Origin: Sva-07 sp963828415
GTDB lineage: Bacteria; Actinomycetota; Acidimicrobiia; Acidimicrobiales; Ilumatobacteraceae
Assembly (NCBI GenBank): GCA_963828415.1
Contig: CAWHEI010000015.1
Location: 1 to 64,000, forward strand
Direction: 5' to 3'
DNA length: 64,000 bases
Shown: positions 1 through 8,861 of the stretch, in pieces
How the letters are laid out: every line of letters begins with the position of its first letter
How positions within the stretch are numbered: position 1 is the stretch's first letter
Notes under the pieces: model-generated
The model's database searches: none
Told to the model about the DNA's origin: nothing
The model's input: the letters and a program-made list of their open reading frames with translations, nothing else
Program-made: the position numbers and the translations under genes

Positions 1-76
<76 letters not shown>

Positions 77-147
77 GCGTGGACCACAAGTATGCCGAGG
101 TGAACGGTCGATGGCAACACCTCGACCCGATCGGATGATCGATCCCG

Positions 148-873
148 TCACAGATGCTTGGAGGCCTCTCGCACCGTGAGCGGGGACAACACGTCGCCAT
201 GGTCGGCGAGGAACGCTCGGATCGTGTCGGGATCGGTCCGGGCGTACTGGCGCAGCGCCCAGCCGATCGCCTTGCGAGCGAAGAAGTCCGGGTGATCTGC
301 CCAGGCGAGCGAGTAGCGCAGCAGCCGATCGACGTCGGTGTCGGCCTTGTACGCGAGTTGGTGCAGGATCGCCGTGCGAGCGAGCCAGAGTTCGTCGCCC
401 TCGATCCAGCCGTCCAATGTCGCTACCAACTCGGGGTACCGGCGCACGAGCGGACCCACCACGCTCGCCGCGAGCGCGTCGACGGTGTCCCACCAGCTCT
501 TGGTGGTCACCAGTGCGCTCACGGTGTCGAGCAGTTCCGGACGGGCAAGACGAACATCGCGGACCAACACGTCGACGGCTGCGTACTGGGTCTCGCGTTC
601 GTCGGCGAGCCAGGCGATTGGTCCGATCTCCTCGAGGTCCGTCGGCAGCGGCGCTGCCAGCGGGGCAAGCACCTGCTTCGTGATCGCCCGCCGCTGCGGT
701 GTCGGTACCCCGAAGAACACGAACTGGTCACGCATGTACCGCCTCATCGCATCGGCCCGATCGGCGTCACCTACCGCAGCCAGCGCGACACGCACTTCCC
801 GAACCGCGACGGCCGACCAACTCTCGCCCGATGGATCGCTCACGTACATCATCATCGCCGCTGACACGGTCAC
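148..873 (-). CDS. DNA alkylation repair protein (AlkD-like)
   Basis: Predicted AlkD-type DNA glycosylase, a HEAT-like alpha-solenoid that excises alkylated bases such as 3-methyladenine and 7-methylguanine without flipping them out. The length (241 aa) is normal for the family. Residues matching the AlkD lesion-facing set are visible: SWWDTVD (W127-D132), the arginine in ELWLARTAIL (R166) and the tryptophan in AIGWALRQY (W205). The assigned start gives a short MTVSAAMMMY leader; in-frame ATGs about six to eight codons downstream are equally possible. It stands alone, with no ada or alkA neighbour. Family membership is fairly secure; substrate range cannot be read from sequence. Confidence 0.85.
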   Translation of the reverse strand: MTVSAAMMMYVSDPSGESWSAVAVREVRVALAAVGDADRADAMRRYMRDQFVFFGVPTPQRRAITKQVLAPLAAPLPTDLEEIGPIAWLADERETQYAAVDVLVRDVRLARPELLDTVSALVTTKSWWDTVDALAASVVGPLVRRYPELVATLDGWIEGDELWLARTAILHQLAYKADTDVDRLLRYSLAWADHPDFFARKAIGWALRQYARTDPDTIRAFLADHGDVLSPLTVREASKHL

Positions 874-1039
874 GCGACGGTGTGCGCTGTCTCGACCAGG
901 GCTGAAACACGTGCCGATCTCGGCTACATGCCGTACACCGGAGGTCTGTCCGCACGACCCCGTCCGTTCACCTAGTGTTCACTTTGCCGCACGGCGACCA
1001 GGGGGTGGTCCGCTGCTGGCGACGGGAGGAGCACAGTTC

Positions 1040-2704
1040 ATGGACACCATCACATCGGAGCCCACGTGGGAACCGCCGGGGCCGGGACCGTGGCAGCAGG
1101 ACAGCGCCCACAACCCGGTCTCCCAGACCAGATTGATGCAGGACATCTATCCCGCGGGGTTCAACCGGGGATTCGAGGAGGCGTTCGCTGGATACGGCGT
1201 GCTGCTCGACGTTCTGGCGATGGGTGTCGTGAACGGTTTCACCTACCACCAGCCGCAACCGTTCGACCTGCCCGGCCCGGACGGACCCAAGGACCCCGAA
1301 TGGATCGGCGCCGAGATCGGCCGGCGCGCCGACGTCGCAGCGCGGGCGATGTCCGAGCGCATCTGGCGCGACGCGATCCGGGAGTGGGACAACGAGGCGA
1401 AGCCCACCTCGCAAGCGCGACATCGCCAACTCGGGTCGGTCGACCTGGCCTCCCTCGACGACGAAGCGCTGCTCGCGCACGTGCACACCTGCCTCGAGAA
1501 CGTCGAAGCCATGGTCTACCAACACCATCGGAACAACTGTCACGCGCTCGTTCCGGTCGGCGATTTCATCCTCCAGACCGCTGCATGGACCAAGCGCGAC
1601 CCGCTGTCGCTCTACGGCGTGCTCGACGGCTACTCACCGGTCTCGAACGTCCTGTCGCCCGACGTCCAGCCCGCCGTGACGGCGGTGCGCGCCGACGAGG
1701 CAGCGCTCGAGTTGCTGACGTCGTCGAGAGACGCTGCGGACGTTCTCGACGAGCTCCGTCGCCGCATTCCCGAGGTCGACGACCTTGCAGCCAACGTGCA
1801 CTTCCGGGTCATCGAAGGGTTCGACATCGACAACCCGACCATCGGTGAGCGGCCCGACTGCATCGTCGGACGACTCCGTGCTGCGGTCGGCATGCACGGC
1901 TCGCCGGCGACCGGTCGTGCCGATGCGCTCGCGGCTGCAGTACGCGCCGACGTCCCCACCGAGCACCAGGACCAGTTCGACGATCTGCTCGCCGAAGCGC
2001 GACTCGTGTATCGACTGCGCGACGAGCGCGGCATCTACAGCGACATCTCCGCGGTCGGTCTCCTCCGTCTCGCAATGCTCGAGCTCGGGCGGCGACTGGT
2101 GGCCCGCGGTCGGCTCGACGAACCGGCGCAGGCCCTCGAGCTCGGCGCCGATGAGATCGCGCAGCTCGTCGCGGGATCGGCCACGCCGTCCGCCGAGGAA
2201 CTCGAACAGCGACGACGGACGCGGCGCCGACTCACGATCGAAGGTCCGCCACGATTCCTCGGGCCGCCGCCCCCACCACCTCCCCCGCTGGAGATGCTTC
2301 CGCCGCCGCTCGCACGCGTGATGGGCGCAATCGGATTCTCGATCGACGGAGTCCTCGGCCAACTCGACGAGCCGGCCGGCACGGCGACGACCGTCGTCGG
2401 CATCCCCGGGGCGTCCGGCACGTACGAGGGCACGGCACGGTTGGTGCGCTCCGTCGACGACCTCCTCCTGCTCGAACCGGGCGACGTCCTCGTTGCGCCG
2501 ACCACCGGCGAGGCGTTCAACTCGATGCTGCACCTGGTGGGGGCCATCGTCACCGACCACGGCAGCTTTGCGTCCCACGCCGCCATCGTGTCGCGCGAGA
2601 TGGGGATCCCGTCCGTCGTCGGCACCGTCGACGGCACGCAGCGGATCAGCGACGGCGACCGTGTGCGCGTCGACGGGACCAACGGATCCGTCGACATCCT
2701 CTGA
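1040..2704 (+). CDS. PEP-utilising swivel-domain (phosphohistidine) protein
   Basis: 554 aa. I chose the ATG at 1040 because GGAGGAG lies about ten bases upstream; the open frame continues further upstream but without a ribosome site and antisense to the alkD gene. The C-terminal ~100 residues are a PEP-utilising mobile ('swivelling') domain: GDVLVAPTTG, then GSFASHAAIVSREMGIPSVVG with the expected phosphorylatable His at about residue 513. In PEP synthase, pyruvate phosphate dikinase and rifampin phosphotransferase this His carries phosphate between sites. The N-terminal ~400 residues look helical and substrate-domain-like, with a polyproline linker near residues 410-425. No ATP-grasp domain is present here or in an adjacent gene, which is odd. 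Its stop overlaps the start of the MFS gene (TGATG), so the two are translationally coupled. Substrate unknown; drug or small-molecule modification is a guess. Confidence 0.7.
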   Translation: MDTITSEPTWEPPGPGPWQQDSAHNPVSQTRLMQDIYPAGFNRGFEEAFAGYGVLLDVLAMGVVNGFTYHQPQPFDLPGPDGPKDPEWIGAEIGRRADVAARAMSERIWRDAIREWDNEAKPTSQARHRQLGSVDLASLDDEALLAHVHTCLENVEAMVYQHHRNNCHALVPVGDFILQTAAWTKRDPLSLYGVLDGYSPVSNVLSPDVQPAVTAVRADEAALELLTSSRDAADVLDELRRRIPEVDDLAANVHFRVIEGFDIDNPTIGERPDCIVGRLRAAVGMHGSPATGRADALAAAVRADVPTEHQDQFDDLLAEARLVYRLRDERGIYSDISAVGLLRLAMLELGRRLVARGRLDEPAQALELGADEIAQLVAGSATPSAEELEQRRRTRRRLTIEGPPRFLGPPPPPPPPLEMLPPPLARVMGAIGFSIDGVLGQLDEPAGTATTVVGIPGASGTYEGTARLVRSVDDLLLLEPGDVLVAPTTGEAFNSMLHLVGAIVTDHGSFASHAAIVSREMGIPSVVGTVDGTQRISDGDRVRVDGTNGSVDIL

Positions 2705-3933
2705 TGCCGCAACGGGGTGCGAGTGCGTCGACGACGACCGTCGTCGGCATCGCACTCGCCTCGGCACTGGTTCCCCTCAACTCGACGATGATCGCCGTTG
2801 CGCTGCCGACGCTCGCGGACGAGTTCGACATCACCAAGGGACACTCCGCGATCCTGATCACGATCTACCTCGTTGCGATGCTGATCGGTCAGCCGACGGC
2901 TGGTCGCATCGCGGACGTGATCGGCGCTCGTCGGCTGGCCATCATCGCGGTCGCCGGCTTCGGTGTCTGCTCGGGCCTGGCGATGTTCGCCGGGACATTC
3001 GCACTGCTCGTCGCCAGCCGGACCGCGCAGGCGGTGTTTGCGTCGGCGCTCTCGCCAAGTGTGCAGGCGATCCTCCGCAAGGTCACCGACTCGACGACGC
3101 GCGGCAGGGCCTTCGGGCTCCAGGGGTCCGTGATCGGCGTCGGTGCCGGACTCGGACCCGTGATCGGTGGGGTGTTGCTCGCAGCGTTCGGGTGGCGAGC
3201 GCTGTTCGCCATCAACATCCCGATCGTTCTCGTCGTGCTCGTCGTGCTCCAACGCTCGGTTCCGTCGACGATCGACGACCCGACCGAGCCGAGCGCGGCC
3301 GGGGCCGGCTTCGACGAGCCGTCCACGCCGCAGACGCCGCTGGCCAACACTGCGTTCCTCGCCGCATTCTCCACCCAGGCGCTGGCGGTGCTCGCGCAGT
3401 ACTCGCTGCTCCTCGTGGCGCCGATGTTGCTCGACGACCGAGGGTGGCGCAGTGGGGCGATCGGCGTCGCACTGTCGGCCCTCACACTCGGCATGATCGT
3501 GATGAGCCCCACCGGCGGCCGGCTCGGCGATGAGTGGGGTCGGCGTCGACCGGTGATGCTCGGCCTGATCGTCGCCACTGCCGGCGTTGCGGTCAGCGCC
3601 GCGTTCGGCTCGACGGTGACCTCGGCCGTGCTGGTGGCCACGCTGCTCGTGTTCGGGCTGGGATATGGCGTCGCATCACCCGGCATCCTCACCGCCGGCA
3701 TGGAAGCAGCACCCGAGGACCGTGTCGGCCTCGCCGCAGGCCTGCTGTCGATGAGCCGCTACGTCGGCAGCATCGTGGCCAGCGTTGTGCTGACGATCGT
3801 GGTCGCGGACGGCGTCGCGGGCATCGGCACGATGCTCATGCTCTCGACGGTGGCGCTCGGAGTCGCTCTGCTCACCGCCTCGCGTTTGCCCAACACCACC
3901 GCCGCGTCGCCCGAGCCGGCGATCGTTGGCTGA
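2704..3933 (+). CDS. MFS transporter (drug-efflux type)
   Basis: 409-aa integral membrane protein with about twelve predicted hydrophobic segments. The opening PLNSTMIAVALPTLADEFD is typical of the drug:proton antiporter branch of the major facilitator superfamily, and a motif-A-like loop GRIADVIGARR follows segment two. A charged, proline-rich central loop (about residues 190-215) separates the two six-helix halves. The start codon overlaps the stop of the PEP-swivel gene by one base, so the two proteins are made from one mRNA and may act on the same compound. Substrate cannot be deduced; sugar or metabolite export is an alternative. Confidence 0.85.
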   Translation: MPQRGASASTTTVVGIALASALVPLNSTMIAVALPTLADEFDITKGHSAILITIYLVAMLIGQPTAGRIADVIGARRLAIIAVAGFGVCSGLAMFAGTFALLVASRTAQAVFASALSPSVQAILRKVTDSTTRGRAFGLQGSVIGVGAGLGPVIGGVLLAAFGWRALFAINIPIVLVVLVVLQRSVPSTIDDPTEPSAAGAGFDEPSTPQTPLANTAFLAAFSTQALAVLAQYSLLLVAPMLLDDRGWRSGAIGVALSALTLGMIVMSPTGGRLGDEWGRRRPVMLGLIVATAGVAVSAAFGSTVTSAVLVATLLVFGLGYGVASPGILTAGMEAAPEDRVGLAAGLLSMSRYVGSIVASVVLTIVVADGVAGIGTMLMLSTVALGVALLTASRLPNTTAASPEPAIVG

Positions 3934-3966
3934 TCCGGCAGGTCGTCTTGCGCGTAGTCTGCCCCG

Positions 3967-5070
3967 ATGGGCGGAGACACCTCAGACATCGCAGTGTTCC
4001 TCGTCGTACTGGCGCTGCGGTTCATCATCCCGCTGTTCATCCCGCGGTTCCCACTGCCCGCGATCCTGCTCGCACTCGTCCTCGACGCTGCGGACCAGAC
4101 GATCTTCCAGCAGTTCACCAACCTGAACCTCGACGGCTACCAGAACTACGACAAGGCCCTCGACATCTTCTACCTCACGATCGCCTTCCTGGCCGTCTAC
4201 CGCAACTGGACCAACACCAGCGCCATCAACGTCGCACGCTTCCTCTGGTACTACCGGCTCATCGGCGTGTGGCTCTTCGAGGTCTTCCAGGAGCGATGGA
4301 TCCTGTTCGTCTTCCCCAACACGTTCGAGTACTTCTTCATCGCCTACGCCGCAATCCGTACCCAGTGGGACCCGCGCCGCCTCACCCACCGGACGGTCAT
4401 CGGGCTCGCCGCCTTCATCTGGATCTTCATCAAGCTGCCTCAGGAATGGTGGATCCACATTGCGCAGAACGACTTCACCGACTTCATGAAGGTCGATGTG
4501 TTCGGCACCACCCCCACCACCTCCTGGGCCGACGCGATCACCAACCGGCCGGCCGTGACCATCGCGCTGATCGCCGCGATCGCCATCCTGATCGGAGTGG
4601 CCGTGTGGCTGTACCGCAAGGCGCCGCCGAAGGATTGGTCGTTCCGCGTCGACGTCGACAAGCCGGTCCCCGACATCGACCTCCCCGAACGAGCGCAGGC
4701 GCCGCTCTGGATCGCCCCGCCCTTCGCCGAGAAGCTCTTGCTCGTCGGCCTGATCGCAGCGATCTATGTGAGCGTGCTCGACGTCGACACCACGATCATT
4801 CGGATCATCATCGCCACGGCGTTGATCATCGGCGCCAGCATCGCCGTCAGCGAGTTCCTCTCCCGGCGAGGCATCGAGTGGTCGTCGATCGGCGTCGAGT
4901 TCATCGTGCTCGCCGCCGTGAACAGCGCGCTGCTCGGCATCTACGCCGCACTGCTCGGCAACGACGTCAATCGCTCACTGGTGCTGTTCTTCGGCCTGTT
5001 GCTCACGATGGTCATCGTGCTCTACGACCGCTTCCTCGGCGAGCGTTCCGCCGAGCCCGCGATCTCGTGA
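3967..5070 (+). CDS. Multi-pass membrane protein of unknown function
   Basis: 367 aa with roughly nine hydrophobic segments, for example near residues 8-38, 55-70, 90-105, 120-135, 195-215 and several in the C-terminal third. Between them lies an aromatic-rich region (WWIHIAQNDFTDFMK). I do not recognise a family or a catalytic motif. It starts 33 bases after the MFS gene and could be its third co-transcribed member. The stop codon lies inside the left arm of a strong hairpin that probably ends transcription. Function unassigned. Confidence 0.7.
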   Translation: MGGDTSDIAVFLVVLALRFIIPLFIPRFPLPAILLALVLDAADQTIFQQFTNLNLDGYQNYDKALDIFYLTIAFLAVYRNWTNTSAINVARFLWYYRLIGVWLFEVFQERWILFVFPNTFEYFFIAYAAIRTQWDPRRLTHRTVIGLAAFIWIFIKLPQEWWIHIAQNDFTDFMKVDVFGTTPTTSWADAITNRPAVTIALIAAIAILIGVAVWLYRKAPPKDWSFRVDVDKPVPDIDLPERAQAPLWIAPPFAEKLLLVGLIAAIYVSVLDVDTTIIRIIIATALIIGASIAVSEFLSRRGIEWSSIGVEFIVLAAVNSALLGIYAALLGNDVNRSLVLFFGLLLTMVIVLYDRFLGERSAEPAIS

Positions 5071-5106
5071 ACAAGTGCGCGCTCTGAGCGCACAGTTGTT
5101 CACGAG
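5064..5106. terminator. Bidirectional hairpin terminator between convergent genes
   Basis: Arms 5064-5084 and 5086-5106 match as an inverted repeat at 19 of 21 positions (CTCGTGAACAA...GCGCTC and its complement), with essentially no loop. It lies between the convergent membrane-protein and nitroreductase genes and contains the stop codon of the first. There is no long T tract, so whether termination is intrinsic is inference. Confidence 0.7.
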
Positions 5107-5124
5107 AACGCGAGGGCCGGCGCG

Positions 5125-5787
5125 TTACTCGACGGGGGCCTTCCACCGGTTGAGGTACGTCACCTCGCGCGCCGGTCGGCGCGGAGCCGGACTGAACGAG
5201 TCGCCGGTGTAGTAGCCGACGGGGAGCAGGCACACCTGCGTGACCGTCGGCGGGATGCCGAGCAGTTCGGCGACCTCGGCCTCGTGTTCGAGATGGAACG
5301 TGGTCCACGCCGAGCCGATACCCCGTGATCGAGCGGCGAGCTGGAAGCTCCACACACCGGGCACCACCGAGCCCCAGTAGCCGGCGTACGCGCCCGTCGA
5401 CGCGCCATCGGGAACCCGGTCGAGCCGCATCGCCAGCACCAGGGCCGGCACCTCGTGGAGATGATCCACGAGGAACGTCGCCGAGTCGATGACCTTGCCG
5501 CTGCGATCGTCGGTGCGCACCTCGGTGTTCGCTGCCAGATAGGGACGACCGACGGCAGCGAAGTACTCGGCGATCCTGGCCTTGGTGTCGGCGTCATCGA
5601 TGATCATCCACCGGTTCCGCTCCAGGTTGCCGCCCATCGGCGCATGGCTGGCGATGTCGATGCACTCCAGCAACACCTCGTACGGAACGGGCCGAGTGAG
5701 GTCGAGCCGTTTGCGGACCTGCTTGGTCGTCTTCAGGAGCAGGTCGGTCTGATCGAGATCGAAGCCGGTGGTCGGGTGTGTTGCCAT
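5125..5787 (-). CDS. Nitroreductase family FMN-dependent oxidoreductase
   Basis: 220 aa, typical of the nitroreductase superfamily, whose members are FMN-binding homodimers that reduce nitro compounds, quinones or enones with NAD(P)H. Family features seen: an N-terminal helix with VRKRLDLTRPV in place of the usual RRS/TxRxF phosphate-binding block, ASHAPMGGNLERNRWMIID (FMN-contact segment with conserved N/R), and a C-terminal GIPPTVTQVCLLPVGYYTG strand-turn. It is read divergently from the EamA transporter gene with under 50 bases between starts, so promoters must overlap. Substrate not assignable. Confidence 0.85.
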   Translation of the reverse strand: MATHPTTGFDLDQTDLLLKTTKQVRKRLDLTRPVPYEVLLECIDIASHAPMGGNLERNRWMIIDDADTKARIAEYFAAVGRPYLAANTEVRTDDRSGKVIDSATFLVDHLHEVPALVLAMRLDRVPDGASTGAYAGYWGSVVPGVWSFQLAARSRGIGSAWTTFHLEHEAEVAELLGIPPTVTQVCLLPVGYYTGDSFSPAPRRPAREVTYLNRWKAPVE

Positions 5788-5834
5788 CGACCCAGAATGG
5801 CATCACTGCCCCGCTGTGGCGCTACGTTGCGCGC

Positions 5835-6779
5835 GTGACCACCAGCCCCGCCGAAACGGCGATCACCGACGCCGCCGCGGCAAAGGATCTGTCGCGGGGG
5901 CTGATCGGTGCCGGCATCGCCGTGTGCGCCTGGTCGAGCGGCACGATCCTGGCCAAGTACATCGACATGGGCAGCCTGGCGATCGGCTTCTACCGTTTCG
6001 CGTTCTTCTCGCTGGTGCTGATCGTCTGGATGGGCGTCCGCGGCACGCCGTTCCGGCTGCGAGTCATCCGCGACGCGATGTGGGGCGGGATCGCACTCGG
6101 CGCGGACATTGCCCTGTTCTTCTCCGCCGTGAAGCTGACCAGCATCGTCAACGCCACGATCATCGGTTCGATGCAACCGATCGTCGTCGGCGTCATCGCG
6201 GCGAAGTTCTTCGGAGAGAAGATCGGCCTGCGCAACGTCGCGTGGTCGGGCGTGGCGCTGGCCGGGACGGTCGTCGTCGTGGCCACCGGCGCCGACAACG
6301 GCACGACCGACCTGCGCGGCGACCTGCTCGCACTCGCCGCAATGCTGTCGTGGAGCGCGTACTTCATCACCTCGAAGAACTCGAAGAAGAAGATGACCTC
6401 CACCGAGTTCACCGCCGGAACCGCCCTGTGGACCATGGCGATCTGCGCTCCGCTCGGTTTCGCCTTCGGCCAGGACATGTCCTGGCCGTCTGCGACCAAC
6501 TGGGGATGGCTCGTCCTGATGGCGGCGACGTCAGGGCTGATCGGCCACGCCATGATGAACTGGTCGCTCGTGCGGATCCCGCTGTGGGTCGGCTCGACCT
6601 TCACGCTGCTGATCCCCGTCTTCTCCGCGCTGTTGGCGTGGATCGTGCTCGGCGAAACCGTCACCGCGTCGCAAGCGGTGGCGATGGCCGTCGTGATCGG
6701 GGCACTCGCCGTCGTCGTGCGGAACCAGTCGAGCCCCCCACTTCCCGGCCACCCACCGGACGCCACCCCGGCCATCTGA
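5835..6779 (+). CDS. EamA/DMT-family transporter
   Basis: About 314 aa from the GTG at 5835. An upstream ATG would extend into the divergent nitroreductase promoter region and adds no conserved sequence. Ten hydrophobic segments form two five-helix EamA repeats, as in the drug/metabolite transporter superfamily. The first repeat includes SSGTILAKYIDMGSLAIGFYRFAFF and the second ends with FSALLAWIVLGETVTASQA, both typical of the family. A polar loop (KNSKKKMTS) divides the halves. Its 3' end is overlapped on the other strand by the tail of the frameshifted SRPBCC gene. Probably exports a small metabolite; identity unknown. Confidence 0.85.
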   Translation: MTTSPAETAITDAAAAKDLSRGLIGAGIAVCAWSSGTILAKYIDMGSLAIGFYRFAFFSLVLIVWMGVRGTPFRLRVIRDAMWGGIALGADIALFFSAVKLTSIVNATIIGSMQPIVVGVIAAKFFGEKIGLRNVAWSGVALAGTVVVVATGADNGTTDLRGDLLALAAMLSWSAYFITSKNSKKKMTSTEFTAGTALWTMAICAPLGFAFGQDMSWPSATNWGWLVLMAATSGLIGHAMMNWSLVRIPLWVGSTFTLLIPVFSALLAWIVLGETVTASQAVAMAVVIGALAVVVRNQSSPPLPGHPPDATPAI

Positions 6780-7438
6780 CCGCGGCCGGTCGTGCCTCAG
6801 CGCGCGACTTGACACCTCGGAGCATGCCCCTCGACATGACGAAGTCGGCGGGAACGATCACGAGCCGACCACCGACGGTCAACCACCACGGGCGTGTCAC
6901 CCACCTCGATCGGAAGTGAAACCGCGTGCGACGCCCCTCGTCGAGCGGCGCGAGCGAGAAGGCCCACGACCAGTCGAGGGTCGCGTGCGACCGCCAACTC
7001 CTGGGGAGGTGGCTGTTCGAGTGCAATACCAGTGCTCGATCCGGTTCGATCTCCTCGACGTAGAGACCGCACTCGGTCTCGGGCGGGCCGTCCGGGATGA
7101 ACGTGCCGACGCCGACGTCCTGGAGGTCGGGCACGATCCGATCAGCGCTCGCCCGGTTGGCGGGAAACAACAGGCGGTCCACCCATCGCGCCGTGTACCA
7201 GCCTCCGCGTCCCCATCCCATCTGCACGAGCCACGGCCACACCACCGCGGGAGGGGCCTCGATCGTGATCGCGTGGTCGGTCACCACGTCGGGATCGCGC
7301 GACGATGTCGTCGCCCGGCAGTCGCGCTGCCCGTTCGACCCCGGTCGACCCGTACGTGCGACCCAAATGGATCAACACGGCCTCGGCGGCGACGACCGCC
7401 GCCACCGCGCCGACGACCCCCGTTCGCCTGCCGATCAT
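6661..7438 (-). pseudogene. SRPBCC-family protein, interrupted by a frameshift
   Basis: Translation from the ATG at 7438, preceded by a strong GGAGGAGG site, gives an N-terminal membrane anchor (VGAVAAVVAAEAVLIHLGR) and the segment RAARLPGDDIVARS. It then runs out of frame at a run of three Gs (plus strand 7291-7293). The next frame continues the same family sequence at once: DVVTDHAITIEAPPAVVWPW, followed by LVQMGWGRGGWYT and a complete SRPBCC ligand-binding domain to about 6800. Removing one base from the G run restores a single ~220-residue protein. Beyond the expected end, a basic tail of about 40 residues runs antisense into the EamA gene, as if the native stop were also lost. This is either a pseudogene or a one-base sequence error; the domain itself shows no decay. 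Confidence 0.75.
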
Positions 7439-7597
7439 CACGACCTCCTCCGCCGCGCTCTCCTCCGCCGCCTCCACTGTTCGTCGCACCCGAGCCCGGC
7501 AACAGAGCCGATGGTCACCGAGCACGGGGAGTGGAGCATCTGCCTGCTGGTCATCTGACACGACGAATCGGCCCGGCGTCGGCAACAATCGGCGTCC

Positions 7598-8077
7598 ATG
7601 ACGATCAGCGACGCACCGATCCACACCCTCCAAGGCGAGCCGACCTCGCTCGACGCGTATGCAGGCAACACCATCCTCGCGGTCAACGTCGCGTCGAAGT
7701 GCGGGCTGACACCGCAGTACGCCGGCCTCGAGGAACTCCAGAAGACGTTCGGAGCCAGGGGGTTCACCGTGATCGGCTTTCCCTGCAACCAGTTCCTCGG
7801 ACAGGAACCCGGCACCGCCGAGGAGATCGAGACCTTCTGCTCGACCACCTACGGGGTCACGTTCCCACTGATGGAGAAGATCGACGTCAACGGCGACGAC
7901 CGCCACCCGATCTACGCGGAGCTGACAGAGGTCGCCGACGCCGAAGGCCACAGCGGCGACATCCGGTGGAACTTCGAGAAGTTCCTGATCACCCGCGACG
8001 GCACGATCACGAGGTACGCGCCCACCGTCGCACCCGACGACCCTGCGCTCGTCGCCGCCATCGAAGCGAGCCTGTAG
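7598..8077 (+). CDS. Glutathione peroxidase-family thiol peroxidase
   Basis: 159 aa, the usual length for bacterial Gpx proteins. The catalytic tetrad is visible: Cys35 in VASKCGLTPQY (cysteine rather than selenocysteine), Gln65 in FPCNQFLGQEPG, and Trp124/Asn125 in IRWNFEKFLI. Such cysteine enzymes generally reduce hydroperoxides using thioredoxin or mycothiol-linked systems rather than glutathione, which actinobacteria lack. The gene is divergent from the broken SRPBCC gene, with about 160 bases between them that show no other obvious feature. Confidence 0.93.
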   Translation: MTISDAPIHTLQGEPTSLDAYAGNTILAVNVASKCGLTPQYAGLEELQKTFGARGFTVIGFPCNQFLGQEPGTAEEIETFCSTTYGVTFPLMEKIDVNGDDRHPIYAELTEVADAEGHSGDIRWNFEKFLITRDGTITRYAPTVAPDDPALVAAIEASL

Positions 8078-8127
8078 CTCTCACTCCGCTCGGCCGGCGG
8101 GTCGCGGACCCCGACCCGCTGCCATGA

Positions 8128-8784
8128 GTGACCTACGGTGCCAGGGTGTTCGAAATGTCCTCCACCGCGATGGTCGGCTACGTGGCGTCCGCATTGGTGG
8201 TGCTGTCGCTCACGATGACCTCGGTCGTCCGACTGCGAATGGTGTCGCTCGCCGGTTCGATCACGTTCTTCCTGTACGGCTCGCTGATCGACTCCGTCCC
8301 CATCATGATCACCAATGGATCCATCGCCGCGATCAACGTGTGGTTCCTCCGCAAGGAGTTCGCATCCGGTGGCCCTCACGGTCGCGACCTCGGCGTGTCG
8401 CACATCCGGCCCGACTCGCCATTCCTCGCCGACTTCGTCGCGTTCCACCTGATCGACATCCACCGGTTCCAACCGGATTTCCACCTGCCGGCGGGCGACG
8501 ACATCGTCACGCTGTTGCTCAACCGTGACGGTCTCCCCGCCGGACTGCTGATCGGGCGCCGGCAGGAATCGACACTCACGATCGATCTCGACTACGTGCT
8601 CGGCCCCTACCGCGACTCTCGCCTCGGTCGTTGGCTCTACGGGCCAGGCGCCGACGTGTTCCGCGCCGACGGGATCGATCAACTGCGCAGTGCCGGCACC
8701 ACCGACACCCACCGCAAATACCTCGAGCGCGTCGGCTTCCGACCGTCGCCGGCCGATCCAGATCTCTACGAACTCACCCTCTGA
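8128..8784 (+). CDS. YgjV-like membrane segment fused to acyltransferase-like domain
   Basis: 218 aa. The first ~85 residues form three hydrophobic helices resembling the small inner-membrane protein YgjV: MVGYVASALVVLSLTMTSV, LRMVSLAGSITFFLYG and TNGSIAAINVWFLRKEF. The remaining ~130 residues are soluble and look like a GNAT-type N-acyltransferase fold, ending in HRKYLERVGFRP, a typical GNAT C-terminal strand-helix. No clear acetyl-CoA pyrophosphate loop (RGxGxG) is present, so activity is uncertain. Starts at GTG 8146 or ATG 8155 are alternatives. Convergent with the TrpB2 gene, with a palindromic repeat between them. Confidence 0.65.
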   Translation: MTYGARVFEMSSTAMVGYVASALVVLSLTMTSVVRLRMVSLAGSITFFLYGSLIDSVPIMITNGSIAAINVWFLRKEFASGGPHGRDLGVSHIRPDSPFLADFVAFHLIDIHRFQPDFHLPAGDDIVTLLLNRDGLPAGLLIGRRQESTLTIDLDYVLGPYRDSRLGRWLYGPGADVFRADGIDQLRSAGTTDTHRKYLERVGFRPSPADPDLYELTL

Positions 8785-8789
8785 CACCC

Positions 8790-8841
8790 CGTTTGTGTTG
8801 CATTCTGGGTGACCCGCCCCACCCGAAGTGCAACGCAAACG
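8790..8841. repeat. 52-bp palindromic interspersed repeat, copy 1
   Basis: Begins CGTTTGTGTTGC and ends GCAACGCAAACG; the 22-base arms match at 19 positions. It lies between two convergent stop codons. It belongs to the same family as the elements at 18061, 28930, 29824 and 29893. The symmetry would let it act as a bidirectional terminator on either strand. Confidence 0.85.
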
Positions 8842-8861
8842 TGGTTGGCTGGTGCAACCGG

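Noticed and set aside
338..1039. Upstream extension of the PEP-swivel gene
   Set aside because: It is antisense to the alkD-like gene and has no ribosome site; the ATG at 1040 has GGAGGAG.
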